This document shows, piece after piece, positions 17,236-26,378 of a stretch of 64,000 nucleotides of DNA (position 1 is the stretch's first letter; the number at the start of each line of letters is the position of its first letter). Position numbers and translations under genes: made by a program. The notes under the pieces were generated by a model, which searched no databases, was not told where the DNA came from, and saw nothing but the letters and a program-made list of their open reading frames with translations. Origin of the DNA: JAMQPK01 sp963761975 (GTDB lineage Bacteria > Acidobacteriota > Vicinamibacteria > Vicinamibacterales > JAMQPK01); NCBI GenBank assembly GCA_963761975.1, contig CAVXIR010000007.1, positions 434,001-498,000 of the forward strand, read 5' to 3'.

Positions 17236-18204
17236 ATGCGCAATCTGTTCCGCGCGATCTGGGTCGTGTGCATGCTTGTCGTCCTCGCGCTCTTGCTGAA
17301 TCAGAAAAGCGCCGCGCAGCAGGCACTGAAACCGCCGATGCCGCCCAACCTCTTCACGATCCACAAGCTCACCGACAAGCTGTCGATCATGGCGCCCTAC
17401 GGCCCCGACATGAGCCAGATCGGCGGCAACATCGGTGTGTTCGTCACCGATGAAGGCGTCCTCGTCGTCGATGACAACTACTACAGGCAGGAACGAAACG
17501 GGCAGACGGTCGAGTTGGCCGAGGCCGTCGTGGCCGAAATCCGGAAGATGACCAAGCAGCCGATTCGGTTCGTCATCAACACCCATCATCACAGCGATCA
17601 CGCAGGCGGCAACCCGGTGTTTGCCAAGCTCGCAACGATCTACGCGCAGAAAAACGTAAGGGGCCGCATCCTGGAAGGGTATCAGTCGTCCAAGGAGAAG
17701 CTGGACTTCGATCCGATGAAGGCGGCGCCGGCCGTCACCTACGACGGCGAGCTCATCTTCCACCTGGGCGGCGAAGAGATTCATCTATATCACCCGGCGC
17801 GCGCGCACACCGACGGCGATACGATCGTGCATTTCAAGAACGCCAACATCGCGCATTGGGGCGATGCGTTCATCAACAACTGGGTGCCCGTCATCGACGT
17901 CGCCGGCGGCGCGAGCACCCTCGAATGGCTGCAGTTCATCGATCGCGGCATTCAGCTGGTCGGCGAAAATGCGACCATGGTGCCCGGACACGGCGCGATC
18001 GCCAAGGCGGCCGACATTCGACGCTTCCGCATGTACTTCACCAACATGCAGGACAACGTCCGCAAGGCGATCGCGGCAGGAAAAACGCGCGAGCAGGCGA
18101 TGGACGAGATCACGGTTCCGGCGTACGCCAATCTGCCCGGTGGCGCCGGCCGTATTCGCATGAACGTGGCGGCGATTTACGACGAGCTGAAGGCCAGTAA
18201 GTAG
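17236..18204 (+). CDS. Exported metallo-beta-lactamase-fold hydrolase
   Basis: This 322-residue protein has an N-terminal export signal (about 4-27: a hydrophobic run ending QKSAAQQ). The zinc-site motif NTHHHSDHAGGNPVF (HxHxDH) is near residue 118, further ligands are in YHPARAHTDGDTIVHF and HWGDAF, and a last His is in MVPGHGAI. The arrangement is that of periplasmic MBL-fold hydrolases related to class B3-like or quinoprotein-relay/SoxH-like enzymes, so the substrate is uncertain. ATG 17236 is chosen because the upstream frame runs into chrB and the leader starts here. Its stop codon sits inside a stem-loop repeat shared with the convergent otsB. Confidence 0.86.
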   Translation: MRNLFRAIWVVCMLVVLALLLNQKSAAQQALKPPMPPNLFTIHKLTDKLSIMAPYGPDMSQIGGNIGVFVTDEGVLVVDDNYYRQERNGQTVELAEAVVAEIRKMTKQPIRFVINTHHHSDHAGGNPVFAKLATIYAQKNVRGRILEGYQSSKEKLDFDPMKAAPAVTYDGELIFHLGGEEIHLYHPARAHTDGDTIVHFKNANIAHWGDAFINNWVPVIDVAGGASTLEWLQFIDRGIQLVGENATMVPGHGAIAKAADIRRFRMYFTNMQDNVRKAIAAGKTREQAMDEITVPAYANLPGGAGRIRMNVAAIYDELKASK

Positions 18205-18256
18205 CTGGTAGCTTGTAGCCGGTCGTTAGCCTTTAGCTACAAGCTTGCTACCAGCT
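18203..18256. terminator. AGCTGGT heptad inverted repeat between convergent genes
   Basis: AGCTGGTAGCTTGTAGC (18203-18219) pairs with GCTACAAGC-TT-GCTACCAGCT (18236-18256) to give a long imperfect stem. It sits between the stops of the MBL gene and otsB and contains one of them. It could end transcription from both sides, though no clear T-run is present. It belongs to the period-7 array type (AGCTGGT) repeated at 50967-51002. Confidence 0.55.
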
Positions 18257-18260
18257 AGCG

Positions 18261-19049
18261 CTATTCCGTCGCGAGCATCGCTTTCAACAGACACTCGACG
18301 GCGGACGGCCCGTCAACCTGAAAGGCCGCGCCTGCAGGCCGGCGGCCCACGGCGATCGTCAATCCGTTGCTGCCAACCTGTTCGAAGGCATCCTCATCGG
18401 TGGTGTCGTCACCGATGTAGACGGTCCACACAGGCTCCTTTGTTTCAGCCTGGACGTGGCGGACGATCGCGCAGACGGCATCGCCCTTCGCCCAGTCAAC
18501 GTTCGGCAGCAACTCGAGGATGCTGTCGCCGGGTTGAAGACGGAGCGTTCCGTCGTTCAGGAAGGGCTCGGCCAGCGCATTGAAGCGGGTCGTCGCGTGC
18601 AGGCGGTCTGCCTTCGATGCGCCGCGCACGTGCAGTACGACCGAGTAGGTCTTGTCTTCGACGAACACGCCCGGCAGCGATTTGATGGCTCTCCGCAAAT
18701 CGCGTGCGAGCAGGCTCACTGCCGGCGCTGCGAGCGACACACCACCGTGCGCGAATCGAAGCCCCGGGCCCTCGATCTCGAGCCCATGCAGCCCGGCAAA
18801 GAAGAGCGACGGATCGGCCGGTATTCGTTGACGCAGATCCGTTATCCGACGCCCGCTCACGATGCCGGCTGAGAGATCGACACGCTGGCTCAGCGTCTGA
18901 AGCAGAATCTGGCGTGGCGGGGGCAGCGACACGGCAGTGGGGTCGACATTGAATTCTGCCAGCGTGCCATCGAAGTCCATCAGAATGATCGGGCGCGCGT
19001 CGTGCGGCCTCGATTGCCAGGCCGCGACGGCCCGCTCAACTCCACGCAC
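18261..19049 (-). CDS. otsB: Trehalose-6-phosphate phosphatase
   Basis: This HAD-superfamily enzyme removes phosphate from trehalose-6-phosphate. Of the 262 residues, motif I is PIILMDFDGTLAEFN (nucleophile Asp in DxDGT), motif II lies in SAGIVSGRRI, and motif IV is VYIGDDTTDEDAFEQV. FAGLHGLEIEGPG is the typical cap-region motif. It follows the GH15 gene with a 14-base overlap and shares the minus-strand block with otsA, the usual trehalose-synthesis pairing. The length is normal for OtsB. Confidence 0.94.
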   Translation of the reverse strand: MRGVERAVAAWQSRPHDARPIILMDFDGTLAEFNVDPTAVSLPPPRQILLQTLSQRVDLSAGIVSGRRITDLRQRIPADPSLFFAGLHGLEIEGPGLRFAHGGVSLAAPAVSLLARDLRRAIKSLPGVFVEDKTYSVVLHVRGASKADRLHATTRFNALAEPFLNDGTLRLQPGDSILELLPNVDWAKGDAVCAIVRHVQAETKEPVWTVYIGDDTTDEDAFEQVGSNGLTIAVGRRPAGAAFQVDGPSAVECLLKAMLATE

Positions 19050-20432
19050 GGAACCTCATCTCTCGCGCCTCGATCAGCTCGCTGATGGTGACGGCGGTGT
19101 TTATCAATCCCACGTGTGTGTAGGACTGAGGAAAATTGCCGAGGAGCATCCCCGTCCTCGGTTCGATGTCTTCTGAAAACAATCCAACGCAATTCGCATG
19201 CGTCAACAGCCGCCCGAAGAGGGTGCGCGCGTCATCGAGCCGTCCAACCATGGCGAGTGCCTCGGCCCACCAGAACGAGCAGATGGAGAACGCGCTGGTC
19301 GTATCGCCGAAGTCGTCCTTGTGGCGGTAACGGAGCATCAGGCCGTCTTCGACGAGGAGCCGCTCGTAGGCCTCGAGCGTCGAAACGAACCGCGGATCGC
19401 GCGGGTCGATGATACCGAGTGTGGGCAGCAGAATTTTCGATGCATCAGGAAAGCGGCCATTGAGCACCTGTGTGAAGTATCCAACGTCCGGGTTGTAGGC
19501 ACGGTCGAGAATCTCCAGACGATATTTGTCCGCCCAGACCTCCCACTCGGCAGCCAGGGACTCCCTGCCCAGCCGGCGGACGAGTTTCGCGCCTCGGCTC
19601 GCGGCGACCCAGCAAAGGACGTGCGAAAAGGTGTATCGGCTGGGAAACGTTCGATATTCCCACAATCCTGTATCGTCCGATTCGACCGCGGCGATAGCTT
19701 CCCCGACGAACCGCTCGACCAGGCGGAGAATCGGTTCGGTCTCGTCGATGACCACCCGCGGATCCGAGCTGATCGTGTCGAGGCAGAGAATCATCTCGCC
19801 CATCAGATCGTGCTGCCGCTGGGTGTACGACGCGTTGCCGATGCGCACCGGCCGCGCGCCACAGAAGCCCGCGAGGTGGTCGAGATGCTCTTCGACCAGC
19901 TCGCGTTCGCCGCCAATGCCGTACAGCGGTTGTAGTGGCCCAGCCTCGGCGACATCCCGCAGGAACGAGACAAACGCCTCACCTTCGGCCAGATGACCCA
20001 CACGCCGGAGCGCTTCGACGACAAACGCCGCGTCGCGAAGCCAGCAATAACGATAATCCCAGGTGCGTTCAGCGCCAATAGATCGGGGATACTCGTCGTC
20101 GCCGCGGCGATGATGGCGCCAGTCCCAGAGTATGCGTGCAGCTTGAGGCATAACGCCGACCGCACCGACGTGAGCATTGCGTTGGTGTTGATGATGTACT
20201 CCATGTGGGTCAGAACAGCCGTGGAGTCGGGCATCAGTGCGAACGTGCCGCCCTTTTCAACGTCGAGAATCCTGGCGAACACCGAGGCGCTGTCGAAGCG
20301 CGGCATGCAGAGCCAGTCGATGTGCGTGCTGGGCGCGACGAGAGCCAGCACGCGACCGTTCCCGATGACGCCGTGATCGAGCTTGATGGGACACGAATCG
20401 GTCACTGAGTCACCACGAAGACCTGCCACCAC
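19036..20432 (-). pseudogene. GH15 glucoamylase/trehalase-like protein, internally deleted and frameshifted
   Basis: Two reading frames together match one GH15 protein of the type often found between otsA and otsB. The N-terminal frame (from 20432; a GTG at 20405 is also possible) begins GVIGNGRVLALVAPSTHIDWLC and has PRFDSASVFARIL. At about 20170 it passes directly from YIINTNAMLTS to VRSALCLKLHAYSGTGAI. In relatives some 150-200 residues of the N-terminal beta domain lie between these motifs. One base is then missing near 20082 (SIP | SIGAERTWDYRYCWLRDAAF), and the rest of the (alpha/alpha)6 catalytic domain is intact to the stop, with QSYTHVGLINTAVTI near the end. The ATG at 20151 is only an artefact of the shift. 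Assembly error and real decay are both possible. Confidence 0.8.
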
Positions 20433-20480
20433 GAGGACGCGGGCCTTCGACCCTTCGTGGTTTCACCCCTTCGAGCCTTC
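20411..20480. repeat. CACGAAG / CTTCGTGG inverted repeat at the otsA end
   Basis: CACCACGAAGACCTGCC and CCACGAGGACG face CCTTCGACCCTTCGTGG and CCTTCGAGCCTTCGTAG. It is an inverted arrangement of the CACGAAG family. The array overlaps the last six codons of otsA (DYEGSKG). Confidence 0.65.
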
Positions 20481-22031
20481 GTAGTCCTCCGCCAGACGGA
20501 AGGTCTCGGTCAGCAGCAGGCCGGCCCATCGGAAGATATTGTGTTCGGCCACCTGGGAGCGCAGCCGCTGCATGCGTCTCTGCTGCTCGTCCGGCGACAT
20601 CGTCAGCGCGACGTTGAGCGCGTCGGCGAATGCGTCAGTGGCGTAGGGGTTGACGAGCAGTGCTTCAGGCATCTCGCGTGCGGCGCCTGTGAATGGAGAA
20701 AGTATCAGGACTCCCTGGCGGTCGTCTCGCGCCGCGACAAATTCCTTGGCGACCAGATTCATGCCGTCGTGAAGTGACGACACCACACAGACATTCGCCG
20801 CACGATATCCGGCGAAGACGTCTTCGACGCCATGGTGTGCACGGAGCAGATGAATCGGTTTCCAATCGTCGACACCGTGCCTGGCGTTGATGTGTGCGGC
20901 CAGTTCGTCGATTTCCTCGTTGAGATGGCGATATTCGTGGATTTCGGTGCGGCTTGGCGCGCCCATCTGCAGAAACACAAACCGCTTGCGCCACACAGGG
21001 TAACGTTCGAGAAAGCGATCGACTGCGCGGAATCGCTCGGGTATCCCTTTGGTGTAGTCCATGCGGTCGACGCCAAGCGCAATCGCCCACTCGTCGCGAA
21101 GCCCAAGGCTCCTGCGGAATGCCTGCACATCGCTGCGTCCGAGTCCGTTCTGCGAGATCCCTTCCATGTCGATGCTGATGGGGAAGGGGCGAATCTTGGT
21201 TTCGTGGGAGACGCGCGTCACGGAAAACCGCTCGTAGTCGACGCGCGATTCGATGAGCCGATCGACCGTCTCGAGAAAATTGTTGCAGTGAAGCTGCACG
21301 TGAAAACCGAGGAGATCGCTTCCCAGAAGACCGTCGAGAATCTCCTCCTGCCAGGGGCAGATGCGAAAGGCCTCGCGATGGGGCCACGGGATATGCCAGA
21401 AATGGCTGATGACCACATCCGGGCGGCGCGTCTTGATGATCCGGGGCAGCAGGGCAAAGTGATAATCCTGCACCAGCACGATGGCCGGTGAGCCTTCGAT
21501 TTCGTCGAGCACCGCCTCGGCAAACTTCGCGTTGACACGCACGTACTGCTCCCAGTCGGAGGCGTCGAACACCGGCCGTGTGTAAGCGATGTGACAGAGC
21601 GGCCAGAGCGCACGGTTGGAGAAGCCGTAGTAGTAACCGCGCTCTTCTTCCTTGCTGAGCCAGATCCGGCGTAGCGTGTACGAGGGCTTATGCGGCGGGA
21701 CGGCAAGCCGTCCGCGCTCGTCGGATGTGTCCACGTCGCCACTGCCGCTGCCATGCGCGACCCAGACGCCGCCGGTTGCGCGCATGATCGGATCGAGTGC
21801 CGTGACAAGGCCGCTTGCGGGACGAATCCACTTGACCTCGGAGCCGACACGGTTGTGGATGTATGGTTCCCGGTTGGCCACGACAACGACACGGACGCCG
21901 CTCAGGCGCTTTTTGAGAAGCGCGACGAGACGATCGCGAGACCATTCCCTCTCTCGACCTATCGGATCAGAGGGCAACCACTTGGCAATCGCGTGTCGGA
22001 ATGATCGGGTAAGCCAGTCCCGCGTGGACAC
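20463..22031 (-). CDS. otsA: Trehalose-6-phosphate synthase
   Basis: This GT20 glycosyltransferase makes trehalose-6-phosphate from UDP-glucose and glucose-6-phosphate. Motifs include VVVVANREPYIHN (N-terminal loop), PASGLVTALDPIM, VQDYHFALLPRII, SHFWHIPWPHREAFRICPW, LLGFHVQLHCNNFLE, ALGVDRMDYTKGIPERFRA and SLHDGMNLVAKEFVAAR. The protein has about 70 residues before the first motif, more than usual. The frame extends 30 codons further to GTG 22121, but that part translates a GGGGTCAGACCCC-type repeat, so GTG 22031 is preferred. It forms a minus-strand cluster with the damaged GH15 gene and otsB. Confidence 0.92.
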   Translation of the reverse strand: MSTRDWLTRSFRHAIAKWLPSDPIGREREWSRDRLVALLKKRLSGVRVVVVANREPYIHNRVGSEVKWIRPASGLVTALDPIMRATGGVWVAHGSGSGDVDTSDERGRLAVPPHKPSYTLRRIWLSKEEERGYYYGFSNRALWPLCHIAYTRPVFDASDWEQYVRVNAKFAEAVLDEIEGSPAIVLVQDYHFALLPRIIKTRRPDVVISHFWHIPWPHREAFRICPWQEEILDGLLGSDLLGFHVQLHCNNFLETVDRLIESRVDYERFSVTRVSHETKIRPFPISIDMEGISQNGLGRSDVQAFRRSLGLRDEWAIALGVDRMDYTKGIPERFRAVDRFLERYPVWRKRFVFLQMGAPSRTEIHEYRHLNEEIDELAAHINARHGVDDWKPIHLLRAHHGVEDVFAGYRAANVCVVSSLHDGMNLVAKEFVAARDDRQGVLILSPFTGAAREMPEALLVNPYATDAFADALNVALTMSPDEQQRRMQRLRSQVAEHNIFRWAGLLLTETFRLAEDYEGSKG

Positions 22032-22060
22032 AGCTAGTCGACGTGTGCAAAACGTAAGCC

Positions 22061-22119
22061 GGGAGTCTGACTCCCCTGTGTAAATGGGTCTGACCCCGGC
22101 GTTTATCACGGGGTCAGAC
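22061..22119. repeat. GGGGTCAGACCCC-type palindromic repeat
   Basis: GGGAGTC-T-GACTCCC (22061-22075) is followed by GTCTGACCCC (22088-22097) paired with GGGGTCAGAC (22110-22119). Repeats of this sequence type are widespread and often linked to REP-associated tyrosine transposases, from general knowledge. It lies between pepT and otsA. A related element is at 37731-37800. Confidence 0.75.
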
Positions 22120-22125
22120 ACATTT

Positions 22126-23370
22126 TTACTGGGCCCAACTGCGACAGATTTCGATGATCACCTCGACCGCCTTGTCCATATCCTGGACAGAGGTCCACTC
22201 GAGACGTGAATGGATATTGTGCTCGCCGGCAAACAGATTGGGAGTTGGCAGTCCCATGAATGACAGACGCGCCCCATCGGTCCCACCGCGAATCTGACGG
22301 AAGCGCGGCGCCAACCCGGCGCGTTTCATCGCGGTCTTCGCGTGCTCGACGACCTCGGGGTACCGATCGAGCACCTCCTTCATGTTCCGATACGATTCCT
22401 TCCGCTCGATGTCCACCGATGCGGCGGGAAACGGCCGCACCACCTCTTCAGCGAGATCGGTCAGCACTCGTGCTTTTTCGTCGAGGCCTTTCGTCGTGAA
22501 GTCGCGCAGCAAAAGTCTCACCACCGATCGCTCGACCCCGCCCTCGATCGTATGCGGGTGCACGTAGCCTTCATATCCCTCTGTCGTTTCCGGTGACAGG
22601 CCGTGGCGCGGCAGGCGGTGCACGAACTCGGACGCCAGCTTGAGCGCACTGATCATCCGTCCCTTCGCATACCCAGGGTGCGCGTTGAAGCCGTTGAACG
22701 TGATGGTCATGGCGTCAGCGGAGAAGTTCTCGATTTCGAGATCGCCGCACTGCGGACCGTCGAGCGTGTACGCGAACCGCGCGCCAAAGCGATTGACGTC
22801 GAAATACTGGGTTCCGCGGCCGACTTCCTCATCTGGCGTAAAGCCGATCTTGACCGGACCGTGCGCCACGTCAGGGTGCGTCACGAGATATTCGGCAGCG
22901 GCCATAATCTCGGCCACGCCGGACTTGTCATCCGAGCCGAGCAGCGTCAACCCCGACGCTGTGATGATGTCGTGGCCGTGCTGTTCCTTCAGGTCAGGGT
23001 TGTCGCCTTCGCGAAGGACCATCGCGGGATCGTCGGGTAGCACGAGATCGCGGCCGTCGTAGTTTCCATGGACGATCGGCCGCACGTTTGCGCCGCTGAC
23101 CTCTGGCGATGTGTCGACGTGAGCGACGAACCCGATGGCGGGCACCTGTTCTTTCCCCGGTGTGGCGGGGATTGTGGCCATCACATAACCGTGCTGATCG
23201 ATCGACGCGTCGTTGATCCCGATCTCCTTGAGTTCGTCGACGAGCCGGTTCAACAGTACGAGCTGCCCGGGAGTGCTGGGATAGGTCCCGGAGCGCTCGT
23301 CCGACTGTGTGTCGAAGGTGACATATCTGAGAAACCGGGCTGAGGCGCTCGATGAAAAATGCTGGGTCAT
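22126..23370 (-). CDS. pepT: Peptidase T (tripeptide aminopeptidase)
   Basis: This M20B zinc peptidase removes N-terminal residues from tripeptides. The 414 residues include the metal-site motif IGFVAHVDTSPEVSG, the bridging Asp in LLGSDDKSGVAEIMAA, the general-base pair in IGFTPDEEVGRG, NAHPGYAKGRMI in the dimerisation domain and IRGGTDGARLSFMGLPTPN with FAGEHNIHSRLEW at the C-terminus. The start RFLRYVTFDTQSDE is standard for PepT. It is transcribed divergently from the VWA protein gene. The cytoplasmic location is supported by the lack of a signal peptide. Confidence 0.95.
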   Translation of the reverse strand: MTQHFSSSASARFLRYVTFDTQSDERSGTYPSTPGQLVLLNRLVDELKEIGINDASIDQHGYVMATIPATPGKEQVPAIGFVAHVDTSPEVSGANVRPIVHGNYDGRDLVLPDDPAMVLREGDNPDLKEQHGHDIITASGLTLLGSDDKSGVAEIMAAAEYLVTHPDVAHGPVKIGFTPDEEVGRGTQYFDVNRFGARFAYTLDGPQCGDLEIENFSADAMTITFNGFNAHPGYAKGRMISALKLASEFVHRLPRHGLSPETTEGYEGYVHPHTIEGGVERSVVRLLLRDFTTKGLDEKARVLTDLAEEVVRPFPAASVDIERKESYRNMKEVLDRYPEVVEHAKTAMKRAGLAPRFRQIRGGTDGARLSFMGLPTPNLFAGEHNIHSRLEWTSVQDMDKAVEVIIEICRSWAQ

Positions 23371-23389
23371 CCGTCAGAGCGTACTGCAT

Positions 23390-23395
23390 TACAAT
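23390..23395 (+). promoter_or_regulatory. Candidate -10 hexamer TACAAT for the VWA gene
   Basis: TACAAT lies 25 bases before the ATG, in the 50-base divergent gap between pepT and the VWA gene. No clear -35 hexamer is visible. A strong AAGGAGAT Shine-Dalgarno (23407-23414) follows. Confidence 0.35.
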
Positions 23396-23420
23396 GCGAT
23401 TTTCCCCAAGGAGATCGCGA

Positions 23421-26261
23421 ATGCGCGCCATCCGATCGATGCTCGTCGCGCTGTCCGGCGTCGCACTGGGCGGCATGTGCCTGCTCTACGCGCAGGCCAA
23501 TCAGGTGCCTGTCTTCCGTTCGGGCGTCGAAGTCATGGAAGTCGACGTCACGGTCGTCGACGGGAAGGGCATGCCCGTGCGCGACCTCCGCGCGCCCGAA
23601 TTCACCGTGACGGTCGACGGCCAACCACGGCGGGTCATCAGCGCCGAGTTCATCTCCGACAGCCTGGCGCCGGGGACGCCGCCCGCACCGAAAGAGCGCG
23701 ATCCGTATGTGTCGAACAACACCGACCGGCGCTCCGGCCGGCTCATCATGCTGGTGATCGACCGCAACAACATCGATACCCATACTCTTCGCGGTGCGAC
23801 GGAAGCACTCAAAAGTTTTGTCAGCGGCATCGCACCGGATGACCGGTTGTCGCTTGTGACCATCCCGCCGCCGGGACCGATGGTCGACTTCACGACCAAC
23901 CGCGCGCAGGTGCTCGAGGCTATCACGCGCATTGCCGGTCAGGACGACCGCTTCCTGTCGCGGTTCAACGTCAGCGACTACGAGGCCATCACCTTCGAGA
24001 ACCGATCGAATCCGATCGCGACGCAGCGTCTGCTGTTCCGCACCTGCGGAGACACCGATCCGAATACGATGTCGCCATGCGACCGCGACGTCGAACAGGA
24101 AGCGTTGACGATCGCCACGCACCTCCGGCAGCTGACCGCCCAGTCGGTAGCCGGACTGGGAGCCCTCCTGAAGAACCTTCGCGACGTCGAGGGCGCCAAG
24201 TCGATGATCATCTTGTCGCAGGGCCTGATGATCGAAGGATCGCAGGCCGAGGCGACGGCGCTGGCAACCCTTGCGGCCGAAGCGCGCGTCAACATCAACG
24301 TGCTGATGTTCGCGACGCAGCTGGGCTCGGCATCCGAGGCGCGCATTTCGGAGACGGCATCCCAGGATCGCGACCTCCGGGAGGCCGGTCTGGAAACGCT
24401 CGCATCCCGATCGCGGGGAACGCTGTTCCGCGTCGTGGCTAACCCGCAGTACGTCTTTGAACGGGTCAGGCACGAGATTTCGTCCCATTACATGCTCGCC
24501 GTCGAGCCCACCGATCGTGACCGCGACGGAAGGCCGCATCAGATTCGCGTCGTGGTGGGCCGTAAGGGCGTAGAGGTGCGCGCGCGGCGTCAGGTTCAGT
24601 ACCTCGTCCGCACACCAAACAATTGGTCGCGCGATGTCGTGATGGGACGCGTGCTGCGATCACCGGCGGCAAACACAGAGCTGCCGATGCGATTTTCCAC
24701 CTACACCTTCCGCGACGCAGCGCCCGGCAAGGTGAAGGTGATTCTCGCGGCCGAGATCGATCCGGAGTCGATGGAGAAGGAGCTCGATCTTGCCATCGGG
24801 TTTGCGCTGTTCGACAGTGTCGGCAAGGTCGTCCTGAGCGGACAGGAACGGAAAATCTACTCAGCGAATACCACACCGCCCATTCGCTACGAGCTGGCCG
24901 TTGCCGTCGATCCCGGCAACTATCGCGTCAGGCTTGCGGCGGTCGACATCGCCGGCAAGAGCGGCAGCGTCGAGCGCGAGGTCACCGCGTTCGGCATGAC
25001 CAACCACGAGTTTGCGCTTGGCGATTTGGTTCTCACCTCCGTTCGCGAGGGCGCTGGCAACGACCTGCGCACTCCGGTGGTCCTGCAGGTGACCGATGGC
25101 CAGCTTGCGACATATACGGAGCTTTACACCAACAAGCCCGGCACGCTTGACGATACCAGGGTCGTCTTCGAGGTTGCGGACACCGCTGATGGGCCGACGC
25201 TTCAGTCGAGCAACGCCGACTTTCGCGAGCGCACCGACAAGACGATGAGACAGATGGTGGCGGTGGTGCCGGTGGGCGCGCTTCCGCCCGGTCGCTATAT
25301 TGCGCGGGCCATCATCTCGCGTGGCGACAAGAACCTCGGAAAACTGTCCCGGCCGTTTGATGTTGTGGCATCGGCAAAACCGGGTGCTGTGGCTTCGGCG
25401 GGTGCAACGGTGGCGGGTGCGGGAGGTGCGTCAGGTGCGGGGGGGGCGACGGGTGCGGGAGGTGCGACAGGTGCGGGGCGTGCAGCGCTGACTGGGATTG
25501 TCATCGGTGCCCGTCCATCGGCGTTCAAGAAGGAAGACGTGCTCACCCCCGAAATGCTGCGCGCGGTGTTCGAAGTGATCGACAAGAATCATCCGGCGGT
25601 GAAGGCGGCAACGGCTCGAGCGCGCACCGGCAAGATAGAGGGTACAGCGCTCATGGCGCTGGATGCCGGCGATCAGAACGCCGGATCCATCCTGCGCGGG
25701 CTCGAGCTTCTGATGAAGGGTCAGCTCGATCCGGCCGCGAATCAGTTCGGCGTGGCGTTGCGGAACGCACCCGATGCGCCGATCGCGTCGTTTTATCTCG
25801 GCGTCTGTTATGCTGCCGCGGGCCGGGACAAAGAAGCCGTGTCGTCGTGGGAACGTGCGCGCGCCGCGCAGCTGCAGCTGCCGGCACTGCAAACCGTGCT
25901 CGCCGACGGCTGGCTCCGGCTTGGGCGGCCGGCCGACGCCCTCGAGCCGCTGCGCGAAGCGTTGGCGCGTGACCCGCAGAACGACGGCGTCCGGCGTAAT
26001 CTCGCCATCGCCCAGTCGCATCTCGGACTGCACGAGCAGGCGTACCCGACCGTGGTTCCTTTCCTGGAGAGAAATCCGTCCGACATCGACGGCCTGCTGG
26101 TGGCGTTGCACGCGCTCTATCAGGTGCACGTGGAAGGGAAGACGATCGGATCGGCAGACCAGGACAAAGCCCAGGCGGCCGTCTACGCGCGAGCGTATGT
26201 GGTAGCCAAAGGACCGCACGCGGCGCTGGTCGAAAAGTGGGCGGAGTTTCTGCAGAAATAG
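23421..26261 (+). CDS. VWFA-related acidobacterial-type protein with C-terminal TPR region, exported
   Basis: This 946-residue protein starts at ATG 23421 behind AAGGAGAT. Its signal peptide (about 3-24) ends LLYAQAN. The N-terminal region carries the segment VDVTVVDGKGMPVRDL, typical of VWA-related acidobacterial proteins (beta-sandwich with AEFTVTVDGQPR-like motif), then a VWA-like fold beginning LIMLVIDRNNIDT and continuing through SMIILSQGLMI. A middle beta-rich domain (about 380-640) is followed by a Gly/Ala-rich linker (GAGGASGAGGATGAGGATGAG) encoded by a GGTGCG repeat array, and a TPR-like helical region (about 735-940). A role in adhesion or cell-surface complexes is only a guess. The gene stands alone. 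Confidence 0.85.
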   Translation: MRAIRSMLVALSGVALGGMCLLYAQANQVPVFRSGVEVMEVDVTVVDGKGMPVRDLRAPEFTVTVDGQPRRVISAEFISDSLAPGTPPAPKERDPYVSNNTDRRSGRLIMLVIDRNNIDTHTLRGATEALKSFVSGIAPDDRLSLVTIPPPGPMVDFTTNRAQVLEAITRIAGQDDRFLSRFNVSDYEAITFENRSNPIATQRLLFRTCGDTDPNTMSPCDRDVEQEALTIATHLRQLTAQSVAGLGALLKNLRDVEGAKSMIILSQGLMIEGSQAEATALATLAAEARVNINVLMFATQLGSASEARISETASQDRDLREAGLETLASRSRGTLFRVVANPQYVFERVRHEISSHYMLAVEPTDRDRDGRPHQIRVVVGRKGVEVRARRQVQYLVRTPNNWSRDVVMGRVLRSPAANTELPMRFSTYTFRDAAPGKVKVILAAEIDPESMEKELDLAIGFALFDSVGKVVLSGQERKIYSANTTPPIRYELAVAVDPGNYRVRLAAVDIAGKSGSVEREVTAFGMTNHEFALGDLVLTSVREGAGNDLRTPVVLQVTDGQLATYTELYTNKPGTLDDTRVVFEVADTADGPTLQSSNADFRERTDKTMRQMVAVVPVGALPPGRYIARAIISRGDKNLGKLSRPFDVVASAKPGAVASAGATVAGAGGASGAGGATGAGGATGAGRAALTGIVIGARPSAFKKEDVLTPEMLRAVFEVIDKNHPAVKAATARARTGKIEGTALMALDAGDQNAGSILRGLELLMKGQLDPAANQFGVALRNAPDAPIASFYLGVCYAAAGRDKEAVSSWERARAAQLQLPALQTVLADGWLRLGRPADALEPLREALARDPQNDGVRRNLAIAQSHLGLHEQAYPTVVPFLERNPSDIDGLLVALHALYQVHVEGKTIGSADQDKAQAAVYARAYVVAKGPHAALVEKWAEFLQK
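25423..25485. repeat. Coding nonamer array GGTGCGNNN
   Basis: Tandem 9-base units (GGTGCGGGA, GGTGCGTCA and relatives) encode the Gly/Ala linker of the VWA protein. The same motif occurs outside genes at 26271-26378 and inside another gene at 34999-35054. Confidence 0.7.
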
Positions 26262-26270
26262 GATTCTGGG

Positions 26271-26378
26271 GCGTTGGGTGCGTTAGGGGCGTTGGGTGCG
26301 GGAGGTGCGCTCAGGTGCGACCTCAATCGCCGCGACTTGGCTCCGCACCCATCGCACCTGTCGCACCTTTCGCACCTA
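26271..26378. repeat. Intergenic GGTGCG array with inverted copies
   Basis: Units such as GGTGCGTTA, GGGGCGTTG, GGTGCGGGA run forward. After about 30 bases, TCGCACCTG, TCGCACCTT, TCGCACCTA run in reverse complement. The array fills the gap between the convergent VWA and thioredoxin genes and reaches the thioredoxin stop codon. It may fold into a long stem and serve both genes as a terminator. Confidence 0.75.

Noticed and set aside
20040..20151. GH15 start at ATG 20151
   Set aside because: The frame up to IGAERTWDYRYCW is out of register with the real GH15 sequence. It exists only because of the shift near 20082.
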